From positions 1 through 42,964 of the forward strand of contig MCFE01000709.1 of the NCBI GenBank assembly GCA_002104905.1: a stretch of DNA of 42,964 nucleotides. Reading direction: 5' to 3'. Under the pieces are notes generated by a model, which was not told the DNA's origin, ran no database searches, and saw only the letters and a list, made by a program, of their open reading frames with translations. Shown in pieces: positions 1 to 13,469 of the stretch; position 1 is the stretch's first letter, and each line of letters begins with the position of its first letter. This stretch comes from Basidiobolus meristosporus CBS 931.73 (taxonomy: Eukaryota > Basidiobolomycota > Basidiobolomycetes > Basidiobolales > Basidiobolaceae). Made by a program: the position numbers and the translations under genes.

Positions 1-1150
1 TCGGAGTTTAGCCATGATGTCACCAAGGTTCTTGGATATGGCGCATTAGTTTACCAGCGAGCCAGTCCACCATTCCGGCGCTCTGTAGCTCCTTGGATCT
101 CATCCGGCCCCGGCAAGTTCCCTACTTCGGAGGGCGATAACGCTGGCTGTGATTCTGGTCAGCCCCTGAACTTGATGCTTGTAGCCCCTTGAAACAGTAT
201 CTCCACTGAACAAATACGCAGCAATCCCTCCAGATCATGGACCCTAGGTGGTTGCCATAGAGCGCTGGCCGAGTGATCATCAGGAAGAACCCGCCTTCCA
301 AAGAGGCTATCAAATGGAATGCCCTCCCTATTATTAGTGCATCATATTGATGGCATTCGGATTTCTGTTGAGATCTTAGGCCGATATTACCGACGAATTA
401 ATATAAATCACTGTCACTGAATGGCGATATTCAGATGGGCTTTCATACGCCAGCCTCCAACCATCAACCCAAATCAGTTTAGTTAATACCCAATTAATCT
501 AGTTTGTGCACCATCTCAACAATAAAGAACACAACTCGGCCCAATTTGGAAGTGGGTGAGAAACCTGCTGCTCGCAGCGACACGCCTCGTAGATTAGTCG
601 TGATTTAGGGAACATACAGAGCCCGCTACTCGCTGATATTCTGTATTCCCCGATTTATAAAGCCCGCAGAAATTCCTATCTTTTTCGGTTAAATGTTTCT
701 TCCCTATTTCCCACCCGAGGGAGCCCATGCCACGATGACGATTGAAACTGGACCCACGATCGATGGTAGCCCGCCTCGACAATGTTCTCAGAATCCTATG
801 TGAAGCAATCCATGGTAGAGCATGCGCGAGTGCCGGCAATACATTCGGGTGCCTGCTGACTCCACTCTCGAGTGGACATATTTGTTCAAATGAGACCATA
901 TGAAGCTGATTCGCATTTACCCCTCTGGGCGGAGCGCTTAATGCTCGTCATAGTGCTTCCATGGAATGGGCTAGACTCTTACGAGCTTAGGCCCACTACA
1001 GGGTCGGAGCATCGCGGTGGATTGTGCAGGTGACAAGGGCAATGCGATGATCTAATTGTCTAGATGTGGACCACGGCTACGCCTATAACACACTTTCTCA
1101 GTCCTCATGGATTTTTCCGAGGGCAGGGAGCATAGCCGCCATTGTTGGCG

Positions 1151-1176
1151 GTGATGGTGATGGTGATGGTGATGGT
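1151..1176. repeat. GTGATG hexanucleotide microsatellite
   Basis: Four tandem copies of GTGATG followed by a partial unit. The period of six keeps any frame open, but no surrounding gene was recognised. Confidence 0.8.
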
Positions 1177-1999
1177 CGCAGCAGCTTCAAGCCTTTGATT
1201 TCTCCTCCGGGGCCAATTACATCCACACTTCCATGAAGCCTAGACTCTATCGTGCTGATCAAAGCCCATACCAGTTTCCAGTGAACTTCAACGCATCATA
1301 TGCACGTTCGAAACCTCAGCAAAAGGGTGAATCCCATCTTGACTTTGATTTGAACCAACAAGGTCAGATGAATGAATTAGTTACACTGGATTTTAATCTG
1401 CTTGATTAGTCAGCGTGTAACGAGCCACATTCCTGTGATGCTAGAGCTTAGTTGATGAATTGCGGGGACGAGAAAACCTCGAGATCTTCCGGAATCTTCG
1501 ATAGTTTCCACGAAGACCAACTTTAAGTAGTGGATCAATGCGACAACAATTCCTCCCCAATCTCCCTCGATACTTAGTAACGTTGACTCCTAGATGGTGT
1601 CTGCTGATGGGTATATATGGTATAGGATAGTATATATATTGCTCTGCGGCTACCTCACGGTAACACAATACCACACGAACCGGCTTCACTGCTGTTTATG
1701 AATTGGCATGCACCTTGTATGGGCCCACAGTGTGTCTCATGCATGTGATGCAGTCCTACGAATATTCGCTAGGCCTGTGGGTAAACACAAAGATTCCCTC
1801 GACTAAGGCAAGCTTGTCGCGGCGGCTTTGACAGGACCCTACCGAATCAACTACAATGGCGAAGATGTTGGGAAGGCTCTCCCAGGACGAATTCTCGTCA
1901 CCCTATCTAGGATTGTACTATCTGATATCTACTCCATATTCCCCGGTATGGCATGATGTGAATATGAAATCCTTGGAAATCTTGTTACACTGGTTGGGC

Positions 2000-2012
2000 T
2001 TAGGGTTAGGGG
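2000..2012 (+). repeat. short interstitial telomere-like motif
   Basis: Two consecutive TTAGGG units, TTAGGGTTAGGGG, the canonical telomeric repeat of most filamentous fungi, embedded in CpG-normal DNA. Two units could occur by chance or act as a binding site for a Tbf1/Taz1-like Myb protein. Listed because two longer copies lie elsewhere in the window. Confidence 0.5.
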
Positions 2013-5000
2013 TTGCACGTATGATCTCATATCGGCTGTTCACTTTAATCTGCAATCATGATGTCCTTGGTCGAAAGGGCTGCATCATGTCTCACTCGTG
2101 TCTGGTGAAAACGATTCAACACTGATTGCCACTCAAGTCACAGACATCATGGGATTCCCGACTATTTCTTAAAAAAGAAGATGAGGTGTCGTTGCACATC
2201 CAGCCTCACATTCTAATGAGACGACGCCGGGTGGCAAAAGGCTATGCCTCTACACATCGGTACTGCTAAAAGGATGCCGCATTTCAACCACATATCCATA
2301 AGCCAGCCCACTCTCTGCACCGAAAATACCCACTACAGGCCCTGTGATCCCCTGAACACTCATCGAATCAGGGTTGGGATGTGATTTGGCCTCTGCAGTC
2401 TGAGAGGTATGGATGATATAGCCTGTACGTAAGCTGCCATCCATTCAGAAGAGCCTGCCTCTTCCCCACAATGCCAAAAGTGGCCCGAGGAATCAGAATG
2501 TTTCAGAGGTGCAAATGACACACCTGCTTGTGGCCTTGCAGCCAGCCATTGGTTTGTGTAGAGACCAAGTTTGCCCGCACCCAAGTCAAGTCTGATCTAC
2601 GTGAGACGCAGACGTTCGTACACGGCCTTAATCAAGTTGGCTAAATGAAGTGATTTAAATAGGTGAGGGGGAGGTGGAAGCGGCGCTGGTGCTAGTGCTG
2701 GTATTGGTGCCAGTTCTGTTGACGGCGAATTCAGACCGAATTCAATCCCATGCATACTACCTAGCCGCTCGACACCAGCACTGTGAATATTTTACTAGGC
2801 TGGCCAGCGATTCGCAGAGAGCCTGATGGGCGATACAGGACCTGCAATCTGTGAACTAATTGGATGCACAGATGATGATATGCTTTTCTCTATAAGCTTA
2901 GTCCCTACCACTGTGCCACGATCCAAAGTTATACAGATCTTGTTCGAGTGACAGGGACTCATAGCCAGGTGGATTGCTAGAGTAGAGATGCATTTAACTA
3001 TCAGGCCGATGCCACAATGTATATGCTATGCGGAGACCCACCAATGAGATGCCTGCTGATGCTGCTCATGAATATTCATGTACCAACCGATACAGATCCT
3101 AGTGAATGTGGATTTGCCGAGAAAATCAGCGAGTGGCCTATGGGAGAGCCCCTGGAAGAGAGCCAGGATCATGATTCTCTTGAGGAGGCAATTGGCCACG
3201 CGTTTCTTCTCAGGATCTACCTGGTCTTGTATAACACTTCTATATGCGGCAACATTACTGCACTGCCCCAATACTCTCCATGCTCTCCATTGGATCTTCG
3301 CGAAGGGAGAGAAACGAGTTTTCCACGCGCGATTGCATCAAGATTTTCGACCATAGGTTGTATGCTTTATTTCTCCCCAGCCATTGCTCCCACTGCTACA
3401 GGTTGATGCACCACACAGGTTAATGCACCACATATTAGGCTTAGAGGCTGGCTTCCGAATCAGAATCCCACAAGCGACTGCAGGGGGTGGCGTCTGGCAG
3501 GGCCCAATAGACTCCCGACAATTGCCAAGATCCGTTTTGGAGGTAGAACCGCCGTGAGCTGGCAAGGTAATCGAGGCTAGGATTGACTCACTTCCATGCC
3601 TACTAGTCTTGGAGCCATGGCGGCTTGATTCGAGTGCGGATGATGCCATTCCACGAGGAGCGACAGGAGTGGGCAAGTGGGATTTATTTTCGAATACGAT
3701 TAGTGTTGATCAGGATGGATCTCATCTTGATATGTGTTCTTTCGGCACCGCTCCCTGTAGTGATGTTCTAATACAGCGCAATGTGGCTAGTCAAGGTTTG
3801 TACATCTAGATCGGATCTTGAATCTTTGTTGACAGGCTTTCCAGCAGGGATGCTTGCCAATGGCGGGGAGGAGCTAGAGACTAGAGCCCTGACTAGTAGT
3901 TGAGCCTCGGATATGGGATAGCATGCAACACTTCACACATCCTTGCTGCCAAGCTCTGGAACGAGGTATCCACCTACGTCGCCACTTCCCAGGAGTCGCC
4001 ATTGGCACATGAGCCGATTCCAGAGACGACGCATTAATCAGAAACCACCAGACATCACATATTTGTCAGCTACAATGCACGTATTCGACCCTCGATTAAT
4101 ATGGATCCAATTAGCTCATAGCTCATCAACGGTATCTTCTCATTTTTGAGGACCAAATGGAGCCGTCTTCCTGCTGACCACGGCCGATGGGGGACTATGG
4201 TGCGTTGATGCAGTGTTGACCGTATGAATTGCATTGGGGACGGGGGACAGCCGGTTCCTGAAGATTTCATTGGGCCCGCACATTCCAAGAAGCATGTTCC
4301 GAGCCAAGGTGGTGGCTGGATCCTTTCTTGGGTGTGTGCTAGGTGGGTATTGATCCCTACATCGAGTGAAGCCATTTCGAGAGCAGGCTAGTCCATAAGT
4401 ATGGCCCTGCGCCGCCAACGAGTATTTCTGAGACATCCTGACGGTGTGGCGAAATTGACTGCGAGCATCGAAGGGGTTTAGGAGGTGGGATGAGCCAGTG
4501 ATTACACCAGTCTCCAGATGCAGCGCACCTTTGTGTTGGGCGGAACTGTGAAGAGGCCAAATGAGGACTCACCGGGGGCAAATCCCCTTGTTCGAATTGG
4601 CAAGTACCAAGCGCCTTAACCGTGTGGGAATCGCCCATTCCAGTGCCCGATTACACAGCCATTCGTACCGGAATGGAATTTCCTCTGGAATGTCCAGTGG
4701 AAATGGAAGGCTTGGCGAATCGGCATTTCCTGGACGGAACGAGGGATTACAACATGGTGATGTATTGGGCATGATTCGATGGAGCTTGGGTATACCTGGA
4801 TCTAACGGGCACGCAGAGGATGAACAACTTCAGGGTGGCCCCCCCAGTGGGTCTGTGCTTGTCCCCAACCTTAGGAGCATTTGGAAACAAAACAAATCCA
4901 TTTCTAGTGGGGTGCATGCTGAGACGGATATTCCCGCGAAACTGGTGGCGAACTGGATTCATGGAGATGCCAACCACATCCGCCCTTCCCAGAATCAAGA

Positions 5001-5661
5001 AATCCGTCATGTCCCATTCCATTGATGGATTCAAAGGTAGGCAGCATGGGATAGTCATGGGCGAGCCAGGGAGCAGTAGCCCAGGATCACCCACATAGTG
5101 CTGCTGTACGTCGTCTACCCACATCATCCCATTGTCGAGATGTTGCTGGTCACCTGACTACCCAACCATCTCCGGAACTAGAAATCACTTGGTAGTTGGG
5201 GGCCATTTTGGTTGCGAGTCTTTCCTCTGCGGGGATGGATTCATACTACCCTTTACTGAGGGCCAACCTCGTCTCCACCGACTAGCTGAAGAGAGACAGT
5301 CGGAGAATTGTCCTTTCCCGAGGTCGAATCCTCTGGATTCGAATTATGTCTGGATCCATCTACATGGTAGACCGATAGAGCGGGAAGGGGTCTTGTGTTC
5401 ATTTGGTTTCCCTACCTGATTGTTCATGGGTCGGGAATGTATCCGTCGGGTACCCGAGGTTAGGGAGATCCTTTTCCCAACATTTCCGGGATGCCTTCTG
5501 GAAATGGTGAAGTTGCCGTCAAGCCCGCCCATCAGCCCCTAAAGCTGGGCCCGATGTGCAGTGGAAAGGCGATCCACACTTTCATTCGGCTCTCGAGGTT
5601 GACCATATTACGAGCTCCAAAAATAGGTCAGGTATCGGTTGTGCCGTGAATACCATGTTAT

Positions 5662-5686
5662 GGGAACCTGAGGGGAGGGGAGGGGG
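5662..5686 (+). other. predicted G-quadruplex motif
   Basis: Four G-runs of 3, 4, 4 and 5 are separated by loops of 7, 1 and 1 nt, meeting the usual G3+N1-7 definition. It lies about 250 bp from the left edge of the CpG-depleted repeat block. Confidence 0.6.
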
Positions 5687-6411
5687 AGGTTCTGGACTGT
5701 CTTTACTGTCTTTACTTCAGCCATCATGGCCGAGTCCTATATTCTACCCAGGAATTCCAAATTGGTACCCCCCCATAAGAAATACCGTCCCCCTCAAAAT
5801 TGGTGCTCTATGGTCGATCGTACTTCTTTCATCTAGCAGCGCTATTAGTCTGTTGCTGTTTGGAGAACCCTCTTGTTCGCCTAGATTCTTGCTTGTTTTG
5901 TAAGCGCCCCTCTTGCCAACATAAGTTTGGAAATTCCCAAAAAAAATAAATCACCACCACAATCCTGCCATAAGATTATGAAGTGGGTCAAGAATTCCAA
6001 GCTGCTGGCTTTATTACAGCCTCATTATGGGACCCTCAGGGCTGATCTGGATCTGATCCACCCACAGGATCAAGTTACTTTTCATTGGATGGGCCACACT
6101 CCACTGAGAGGGATGAGTTTGCAGAGAAGAGCACTTTGTCTACTAGAGCATCCACATCCTTCATTGCAGACAGAATGGAGATCTCACTGACGAGCAAATT
6201 AAAAATATCAGGAAATCAAAGTATTTTAAATAAGTACCATTAATACTTATTGCAATGACTAGTAGTTGAAGTGCTAGACCATGTAATGCTGGTGGAAGTC
6301 CCAAATATATAGGAACCAGTGAGCAAACAATGGCACAAAGCTGCAGGGCCCTTGCCAAAGGCACAGGCTAAGGATCTTAAGGCAGAAATACTATTGGATG
6401 GGTGGATTTTA

Positions 6412-7096
6412 ATGGAGTGCCACACTAAGCTATGGGTGCCAAATAGTGCCATAGTGTGTCAGAGAGGCATCACAAACATATACTTTGCTACAGACAGTGG
6501 TATACAGCTCTAATTCTTGATGCAAAGTGGCCTCTGTATTTAACCTGTTGCATTGAAGTAAATCCATGTTTGACCCCTTTTTGGGATCATCATAATTCAT
6601 GATGTGCAGAATCATACAGAGGGTGAAGTCATGCATTTGATACTCAATACCCATGGCACTCCAGGCTCTGCTGCCAGGTTTTGTAGCATATCACAGAATT
6701 CCAAGCCATGATCCTGGTCCACAAGTGCAATCTGACACTTTAGGCCCTTTGTGTAGTGTGTACTTTAAGGCTGAAACTTAAATCAGGTCCTAGACAGTGT
6801 ATGTGAGACAAGATGGTGCCATACACTTTTGAAACATGTTACAGATGCCTGCTGCAACATTTAGAGTGCCATGGGTATTGAGTACCATATTCATGACTTC
6901 ATCCTATCTGCACTTTCATACATATTGCATTGTATTGATTCTAAAAAAAGGTCAAAGAATGAATTTGCTTCAATACAGTAAGCAAATACAGGTCTACTTT
7001 GCATTATGATGTAGTGCTTTGTTTCACTGCCTGTGGCAAAGTATGGGACTGTCATGCCTCTCTGGCACACTATGGCACTATTTGGCACTCATACAG
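6412..7096. mobile_element. diverged copy of a foldback (MITE-like) element
   Basis: The left half (6412-6700) and the inverted right half (6860-7096) share recognisable matching segments, for example around TGCCATGGGTATTGAGTACC-like sequence and GGCACACTATGGCA-like ends. Both halves resemble the arms of the much better conserved foldback element at 39719-40454. It appears to be an older member of the same family, with arms too diverged to align without gaps. It encodes nothing evident. Confidence 0.65.
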
Positions 7097-7319
7097 TAAT
7101 TCAGCACTATACTACCTAAACGTCTAGCAAGTAAGGGGTATGAACCAGAGGCAATAGCCAAAAAATGCACACAGGTGTAGGAGGTTGTGGAGTGGCCAGG
7201 ATTTTAAAGTGTGCACAATGGCAGAGAAGCAATCAATAGCAAATTAGGACTGTTCAAATAAAAAAAATATTGACCCATACTTTGGTAAATCCCAGATGGT
7301 TATTCTAGTGCTCCCTGTA

Positions 7320-8790
7320 AAGAATAATTATATCCCACAAGTGGATATAATCCAGATTAGCCACCAAAGTGCTGGCAGCTTGGAATTGTTGACCCACTTT
7401 ACAGTCTTATGATGGGATGGTGATGGCATTTTGCTGATTCTACGCTAAATAGGTAAGTAAATCTGATCATGTTTAGAAGGTCCATTGCCAAGATTTGAAT
7501 GTCAATCTGATGGTCTTATTTCAGCCCACAATTATTTCAGTAGCCCCAACCAGCCAGTGCATGCAAATGCCATATGTTGAAAAAACCTTATCAGTATGCT
7601 GACAGCTGTGATGCATACATCTGCTAGCTTTATAATGGCAGTATGACGGACTAAAGGTAGTACTGTAATATGCTACTGTACCAATATTCCAAATGCCATT
7701 TTTCTTTGCTACCACCCCTTGTGCAACTGATATATTTCATTATCATGTCACCCCAATTTATTTGCTCACCCACCTCTGCCATGGGTACTCCACATATAGT
7801 TTGTATTAAAAAAGACTATGACACCCTCCTTACTAATCTTAACATACATGCACAGCTGCTGTAATTGATACACTACTATAACCTCAACTTTATGGCTTTA
7901 TGGTGTGATAGTTGCAAGGTTGCCATATAGCTTGTATTGCTGGTAATATATATATTTTGCAAATCTTTGCTTAGTTGCTGCCACTTCTGCCGTTAGTACC
8001 TCTTGAATATCTGCAAAACACTTCTTGGGACTTGGCTAATATATTCCTTCTCCCTGCTGGATTCTTGTCTCCCTTATAGGTACCCACTGTTTCTTGTTTG
8101 TATGAACTCTGCATGAAATGGCAAAGAAAATGGCTTGTACCTAAGAGATGCCCAGCACACTTTTGTAAAGTTGTACTAATAAGACTTAGTTGCTTGTTGC
8201 ATCCAACCCAACCTTGCATTACTTAACTGATTACCTACACACTGGGGCTGCTTAGCATCTTGATGCCCAAATCCATGCACACATCTGTCCTCAATACTTT
8301 CTAACTTCTCCTGGCTGTCCTTCATGTGCCTGCTCATCAAATCCATGACAGACTTGAAGGTACTATTCCTCATGAGATTGGGATATTGTTATACTTGCAA
8401 CTTGACTTGACCTCCAATCTCCTCACACATCAGCTCCATAGGATACTGCCAAAAGGTGAAGAAAGGTCCAATATTCCCAACACACCAAGTTGTTTAAAAT
8501 AGAGACTGGATGCAGTAGCAGGAGAGATCTACATGCTCAGCCTTATGCTTGTAGTCTAGCCACTCAAATCCTGTGACAAACCACTTGCATAAAAGCTGCA
8601 GATGCATCAAGTTGGTATTGATGATCTGCTTGAGAATAAATATTCCTACAATGTTCACATGTGACTCCCAGTGCTTGCAATGCACTCTGGGTAGCATTTG
8701 CCATAGTAGACCACTTGAATACAAACACATCCAGTTCATCCAGTCCTTGCATTGGTGTTGATGCCTATGCATATGAGTATTTATTGGAGC
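7320..8790 (-). pseudogene. Tnp2/CACTA transposase 3' fragment, direct-repeat copy
   Basis: The minus-strand frames at 8494-8772 and 8564-8752 encode a version of the segment also found at 9923-10468 and 13479-13742, with a shared CKDW/HWE...I...NA/TNLMHLQLLCK pattern. The lower part, 7521-7800, repeats the sequence near 9250-9560. Frames are interrupted by stops and frameshifts. It is a partial duplicate, in the same orientation, of the 3' half of the transposase pseudogene at 9250-12120. Confidence 0.6.
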
Positions 8791-9249
8791 TCATCAGAAA
8801 TACTTTGGGTTGTGAACACCCTGTAATATCTTGCCAATTCATTCAGATTTCCCCAATATCTCAAAGGGCCCATTTAGCTTGAAATGCCCATGTGCAACTT
8901 GGTCATTAATATAGGATACTGATGAAGAGCAAATGCATTGCTCCCAGTGGTAAGCTCTTGCACCAACAGATTCTCCCTATCTCTACAAAAAATAATTTGG
9001 TCCTGTGGGTGGATCCAATCCAGATCAGCCATCAGGATCCTGTTAAGAAACTGGCATAATACCAGCAGCTTGGAATTAGTGACCCTCTTAACAATCTTAT
9101 AACAGGATCACAATGGCATTTTGCTAATTCACTACCAAATATAGTGATATAACTTGACAGGGTTTGATAGGTGCTGTGATGATAATTGCATGGAATTGTT
9201 GCAGTCTTATTGCGCTCTACAACTATTTTAAATGGATCCAACTAGCCAG

Positions 9250-12120
9250 AACATCTGATTGCCTTATGTGGCAAGAAACTTGACAGTATTTCAACAAGCT
9301 CACTGCAAGACTCTGATGGCATTATATTGGCAGTATGGTGGCCTACAGCTGGTTCTGTATAATGCTACTATACCAGTTTACCAAATGGTATTTCCTTTTT
9401 CTACCTACCCTTGTGTAACTCATATATTTCACTGTAGAATCACCCCTCTTTATTTGCTTACCCACTAATACCTTGGGTATTCCGCATATAGTTTGAATAA
9501 AAAAAAACTATGGCCTCCTGCTTACTAACTTCTATAAATACACACACCTGCAGCATTTGACATACTTCTATCACCTCAACTTTATGACTTTTTAGTATGA
9601 TAAATGCAAAGTTGTGATATACCTTGTGCTGCTGGTAACATATACATTTTGCAAACATATGCTTGGTTGTTGCCACTTCTGCAATGAATACCTCCTAAAT
9701 ATCTGCAAAGAACTTCTTGATATTTAGCAAATATATTTCTTCTCCCTGTTGGATTCTATTCCCCCTTATAGGTGTGCTCTGGCTCTTGTTTGTGTGAATT
9801 TTATATTGAATGGTGTAGAAGTTGGCTTGTGACCATGAGAAATCTAGCATACCTTGGTAGAGTTTTCCTAATAAAAATTAGTTGCTTACTTCACCCAGCC
9901 CAACTTTGCATTACTCAGCTGTTTACCCATGCATTGGTACTACATAGCTTCTTAATGCCATAGGCATAGGTGTCACCATGTGCACATTTGTCCTCAGTAT
10001 TTTCAACTCTTCCTGGCTGTCCTCCATGTGCCAACTCATCACATCCATGACAGACTTGAAGGTAATATTCTTGATGAGATTGGGATATGGCAGTACCTGC
10101 ATCTTGACTAGTCTTCCTATCACCCCACACATCTGCTCCATAGGAAACTCCCAAAAGGTGAAGCAAGGTACAATATTCCCCACGCACCAAGCAAGGTGGA
10201 GTAGAGAATGAATACAGTAGCAGCAGAGATCTATGTGTTCAGATCTATGTTTGTAGTATAGCTGCTCAAGTCCCATTACAAACTCCTTGCACAACAGCTG
10301 TAGATGTGTCAAGTTGGCATTGGTGATCCACTTCTGGATAAGTATTCCTACAATGTCCACATACAACTCCCAATGCTTCCAATGTACTCTTGGCAGGAAT
10401 GACTTCAGAACACCACTTGAATAAATACATATCCAGCTCATCCAGTCTTTGCATTTGTCTTGTTGCATATGTGTAGGAATATTGACTGGAGCCTGTGAGA
10501 GGTGCTTAGGGTAGCAGATACTCTGGAATATCTGGCCAATTCTTTCAAATTTTTTGGTATCTCAATGGGCACATTTAGCTTGAAATGCCCCATGTACAAC
10601 TTGGTCATCAGTATAGGGATTTTGTTGAAAAGTACATGCATTGCTCCCAGTGGAAAGCTTTTGCTCCCACAAATACCTTCTATCTTAAGTATCTTTGGCT
10701 TTCAATTGATTCTATATTCTGGCCAATGGCCTATAGCTTGCCTACTTTGCTGCAATTGCATGCTGATGTCTGTATGTTCTCTCTATGGAAAGATGATGTT
10801 CTTAGTGCTGGTGTTTGGGTAATAATAATGTGTGTGAGTTATGGAGTAAATCCCCTGCATCTCACACATTTGACAGCAGCACTGTCCATTGTGCCCAGAA
10901 AAACCTGCTATCTTGCCGATGGCTGGGGTATCTCCAATGCAGATAATAATATGCACTTTTACATGATGGTCATATACTGTTTTCCTGCTGGAAAGCATAC
11001 AAAACTCATGCAGCAATGGATACAGATAGCTATTTAGGTTGTGCAGTGATTTAGGCCCAGATTACAGTGAGACTACCATCAGATTTTAGCTCTGATACTG
11101 TAAGATGGGCAGCAGATTCAGATTAATGAGAATCAGTGACCAGCAGGATTTGCTGGTAGAGTACTTGTTTAATGAGAATTCATCAAGTACCAAGGCAAAG
11201 GCAAGGTCATACATACCTTCAAAGTAGCCCTTGCTTTGCAGCTGTTTGTAATGTTTGCCATCAAGTATATTGGATATGTTTGCACTCAATTGATACCAAG
11301 TATGGTACTGTATAGCTTTGCAATATCTGTTGGACTGCATCAGCTTCCTCAGATGGGGTATTATTGGAATATATCTGGAGTGTCAACAATGTTATCCCTC
11401 AATGGTGATGGATTCCTGACAATTTGAACTCATTGCAATGGTAGCATTTTTGGATGTGAATGCCATGCAACTGTTAACACATGCTAGAATCAAGACAGTC
11501 TCTGGATCATATGTTGCCAGCCAGATGTCAGTTGTCCACTTGTACCATGCACATAGTAAGTTGCATCCTGGAATGATTTTGGCAAGCAGTAATAATATAT
11601 CCTCAAAGCCCCCATTACTGATATTAGTGGAAATGTGCCACTTCTCTGATCACAACATTACATCATTCACCAGTAGATGGATTACTGGGCTCACTTTGTT
11701 CCATTAAGTATCCTTGGCATTTGTTTCAATGCTTGTTTTTCATTGTATATTGGGATTTGATCAGGCTCATATGTGGTACTGTTGTTAGGGGAGATAGGCT
11801 CAAAATCCATCAGTGAACCTTCTTTGTCCAAACTATCACTCTGCATGCCATATTCAGAAGGCAGAGGTGAGCATAAAGGTGTCACAAACTCACCTGATTC
11901 AGTTTTTGCAAGGTGACAAAGATGGCAAGGTGCCAATATAGAAGTATCAAATGGCTGGTAAGATAATGTTGGTACAGTAGTGACTGATGAATGGTCAAAT
12001 ATGACTTGTGTGGCATAACACTGGCCGTGATCCTTGTAATACTTCCTATGCTGTCTGCATGCTTCATGGCTGAGAGGCTTGCCACAATAGCCACATGGTC
12101 TTGTTTCTCTTCCCTTTTGG
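9250..12120 (-). pseudogene. decayed Tnp2-family (CACTA-type) transposase
   Basis: Pieces of one transposase lie in order on the minus strand. At about 12040-12110 there is a zinc-finger-like start (CGYCGKPLSHEACRQH). At 11086-11340 a segment contains DEFSLNKYS...CWSLILINLNLLP, matching the early part of Tnp2 cores. At 10783-11016 the hallmark GDTPAIGKIAGFSGHNGQCC with following Cys residues appears. At 9923-10468 a DUF4218-like stretch has WEFPMEQMCG. In intact elements this enzyme cuts and pastes the transposon. Here several frameshifts and stops separate the pieces, so no functional protein can be made. The assignment rests on motif recognition. KDZ-type fungal transposases share some features, but the GDTPA/GHN motif favours Tnp2. 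Confidence 0.72.
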
Positions 12121-12429
12121 CGTTAAGTCAAAGTAGTCTTGTCCTTGGGCAAACAGTTTGACCTTCAACAACAAAACGCTATTATATCACTTTTTGGTCA
12201 ATACTCATGTGAATTTAAGACAGTCTTGTACTTGAGACATTGCACCTACATGAATGTAAGATTCAATGATGACCTGCCATAGTAAGCATTATAATAAAGT
12301 TGTGGTACCACATACACACGTATATATACCAATCTAAATCTGCCACCTATCTTGCAGTATCAGGGCAGAAATCAGATGGTAGTCTCACAGGTATCTGGGC
12401 CTAAATCACTGTCCAACCAAAATTGCTAC

Positions 12430-13390
12430 CTGTATCCATTCCCTATGAGAAATTATTGTGATGATCCCATCAAATGGATGTCACAGATTTAAAGCCCCAT
12501 GACTAAGTGGCACTGATCCTATCAGGGCAAGGTGCAAAGACTGCTGAAAAATAAATTCACCCCAGATTTCACAAAAGACTTAGTCAAAATATTTCATCAC
12601 AACAGTGTACAGATGGCTTTTGATTGGTTCCCTGCTAATTTGCTTATTTCCTGATCCCAGACACTCAATCACCTCCTATGCTTGTGTATATTGACTTGCT
12701 ACTGCCACTTTTTCACTCTTCTTACTTCCCAACTCAACTCTTTCTCCTACTTTTTGAGCATACAAGTTGATTTATTTATGTCAAAACTTCAGTTGTACCT
12801 CAATTGCCAACTGTATTGACCTATACAAGTCCTAATACACTACGCTAAAATTAAGCCCAACCCCACACTCAACAAGTAACTCCATTAAAATCCACCACAC
12901 ATTGAGTATATCTGCTGTAATGCTCTGTGTCCATGACTTTGGCAGGAACTGTGAGGCTGTATACCACTATTCATTCACTGGTTCCCATGCATCCTGGTCT
13001 TCAGCCAGCACTGCAAGGTCTGGCACCTCATCTGCCAGTCTTTGCAATAAATCCCTTCAATATTCAAGTGCTGTTTCTTGAGCACTGCTCTTGAACAAAT
13101 GTGCAACCTCTTGGTGTGCCTATTAATGTTCCAAAATTCCCCTGAAGGCATTGTGATAACCTTTTGAGTTGTTGACATTGTTACTTTGTCTGTCATTGAG
13201 ATATCTACTCTGTCAACAATGGATGATGTGGAGGCAGTGGCAGACAAATTTCTTTCTTGGCAAACTGATCTACCTTACTGGGGTATAGCTCAACAGACTG
13301 TGCTTCTAGCTCTTGTGAAAACAGCTGCTTTCTTGTTGGTAACTCTTCTTGGCAATGAAGGGATTTAGCCTGTTCCAGACTTATGGCATT
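12430..13390 (-). mobile_element. repeat segment with broken accessory ORF, copy A
   Basis: The minus-strand frame at 12975-13247 includes FWNINRHTKRLHI and matches the plus-strand frame at 15974-16282, and the flanking non-coding sequence matches too. It lies upstream of the transposase pseudogene on the same strand, so it may be a second ORF of the same transposon family. That is inference, and I know no named family for it. Similar sequence recurs at 41680-42020 and 42640-42964. Confidence 0.5.
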
Positions 13391-13469
13391 TGTCTTGTAC
13401 TTTGTTTTCTACATGATGAATGCTCAACTAAAGAATTTGCAAGATAGTACAGAGTATCTGTTACCCTAG

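Larger units (their letters stand above)
1..5930. other. CpG-normal region without a confident gene
   Basis: Base composition and CpG frequency here match the gene segments, not the repeat blocks. No family could be recognised. Several minus-strand open stretches read like low-complexity or regulatory protein, at about 2250-2584, 2640-2750 (Ser/Thr-rich), 3338-3676 (Ser/Pro-rich), 4140-4436 and 4747-5127. They could be exons of one or more minus-strand genes broken by short introns, but I could not join them with consistent splice sites. A plus-strand ORF at 4561-5025 overlaps one of them, so at least one of the two is spurious. The region may equally be a decayed gene or intergenic sequence. 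Confidence 0.4.
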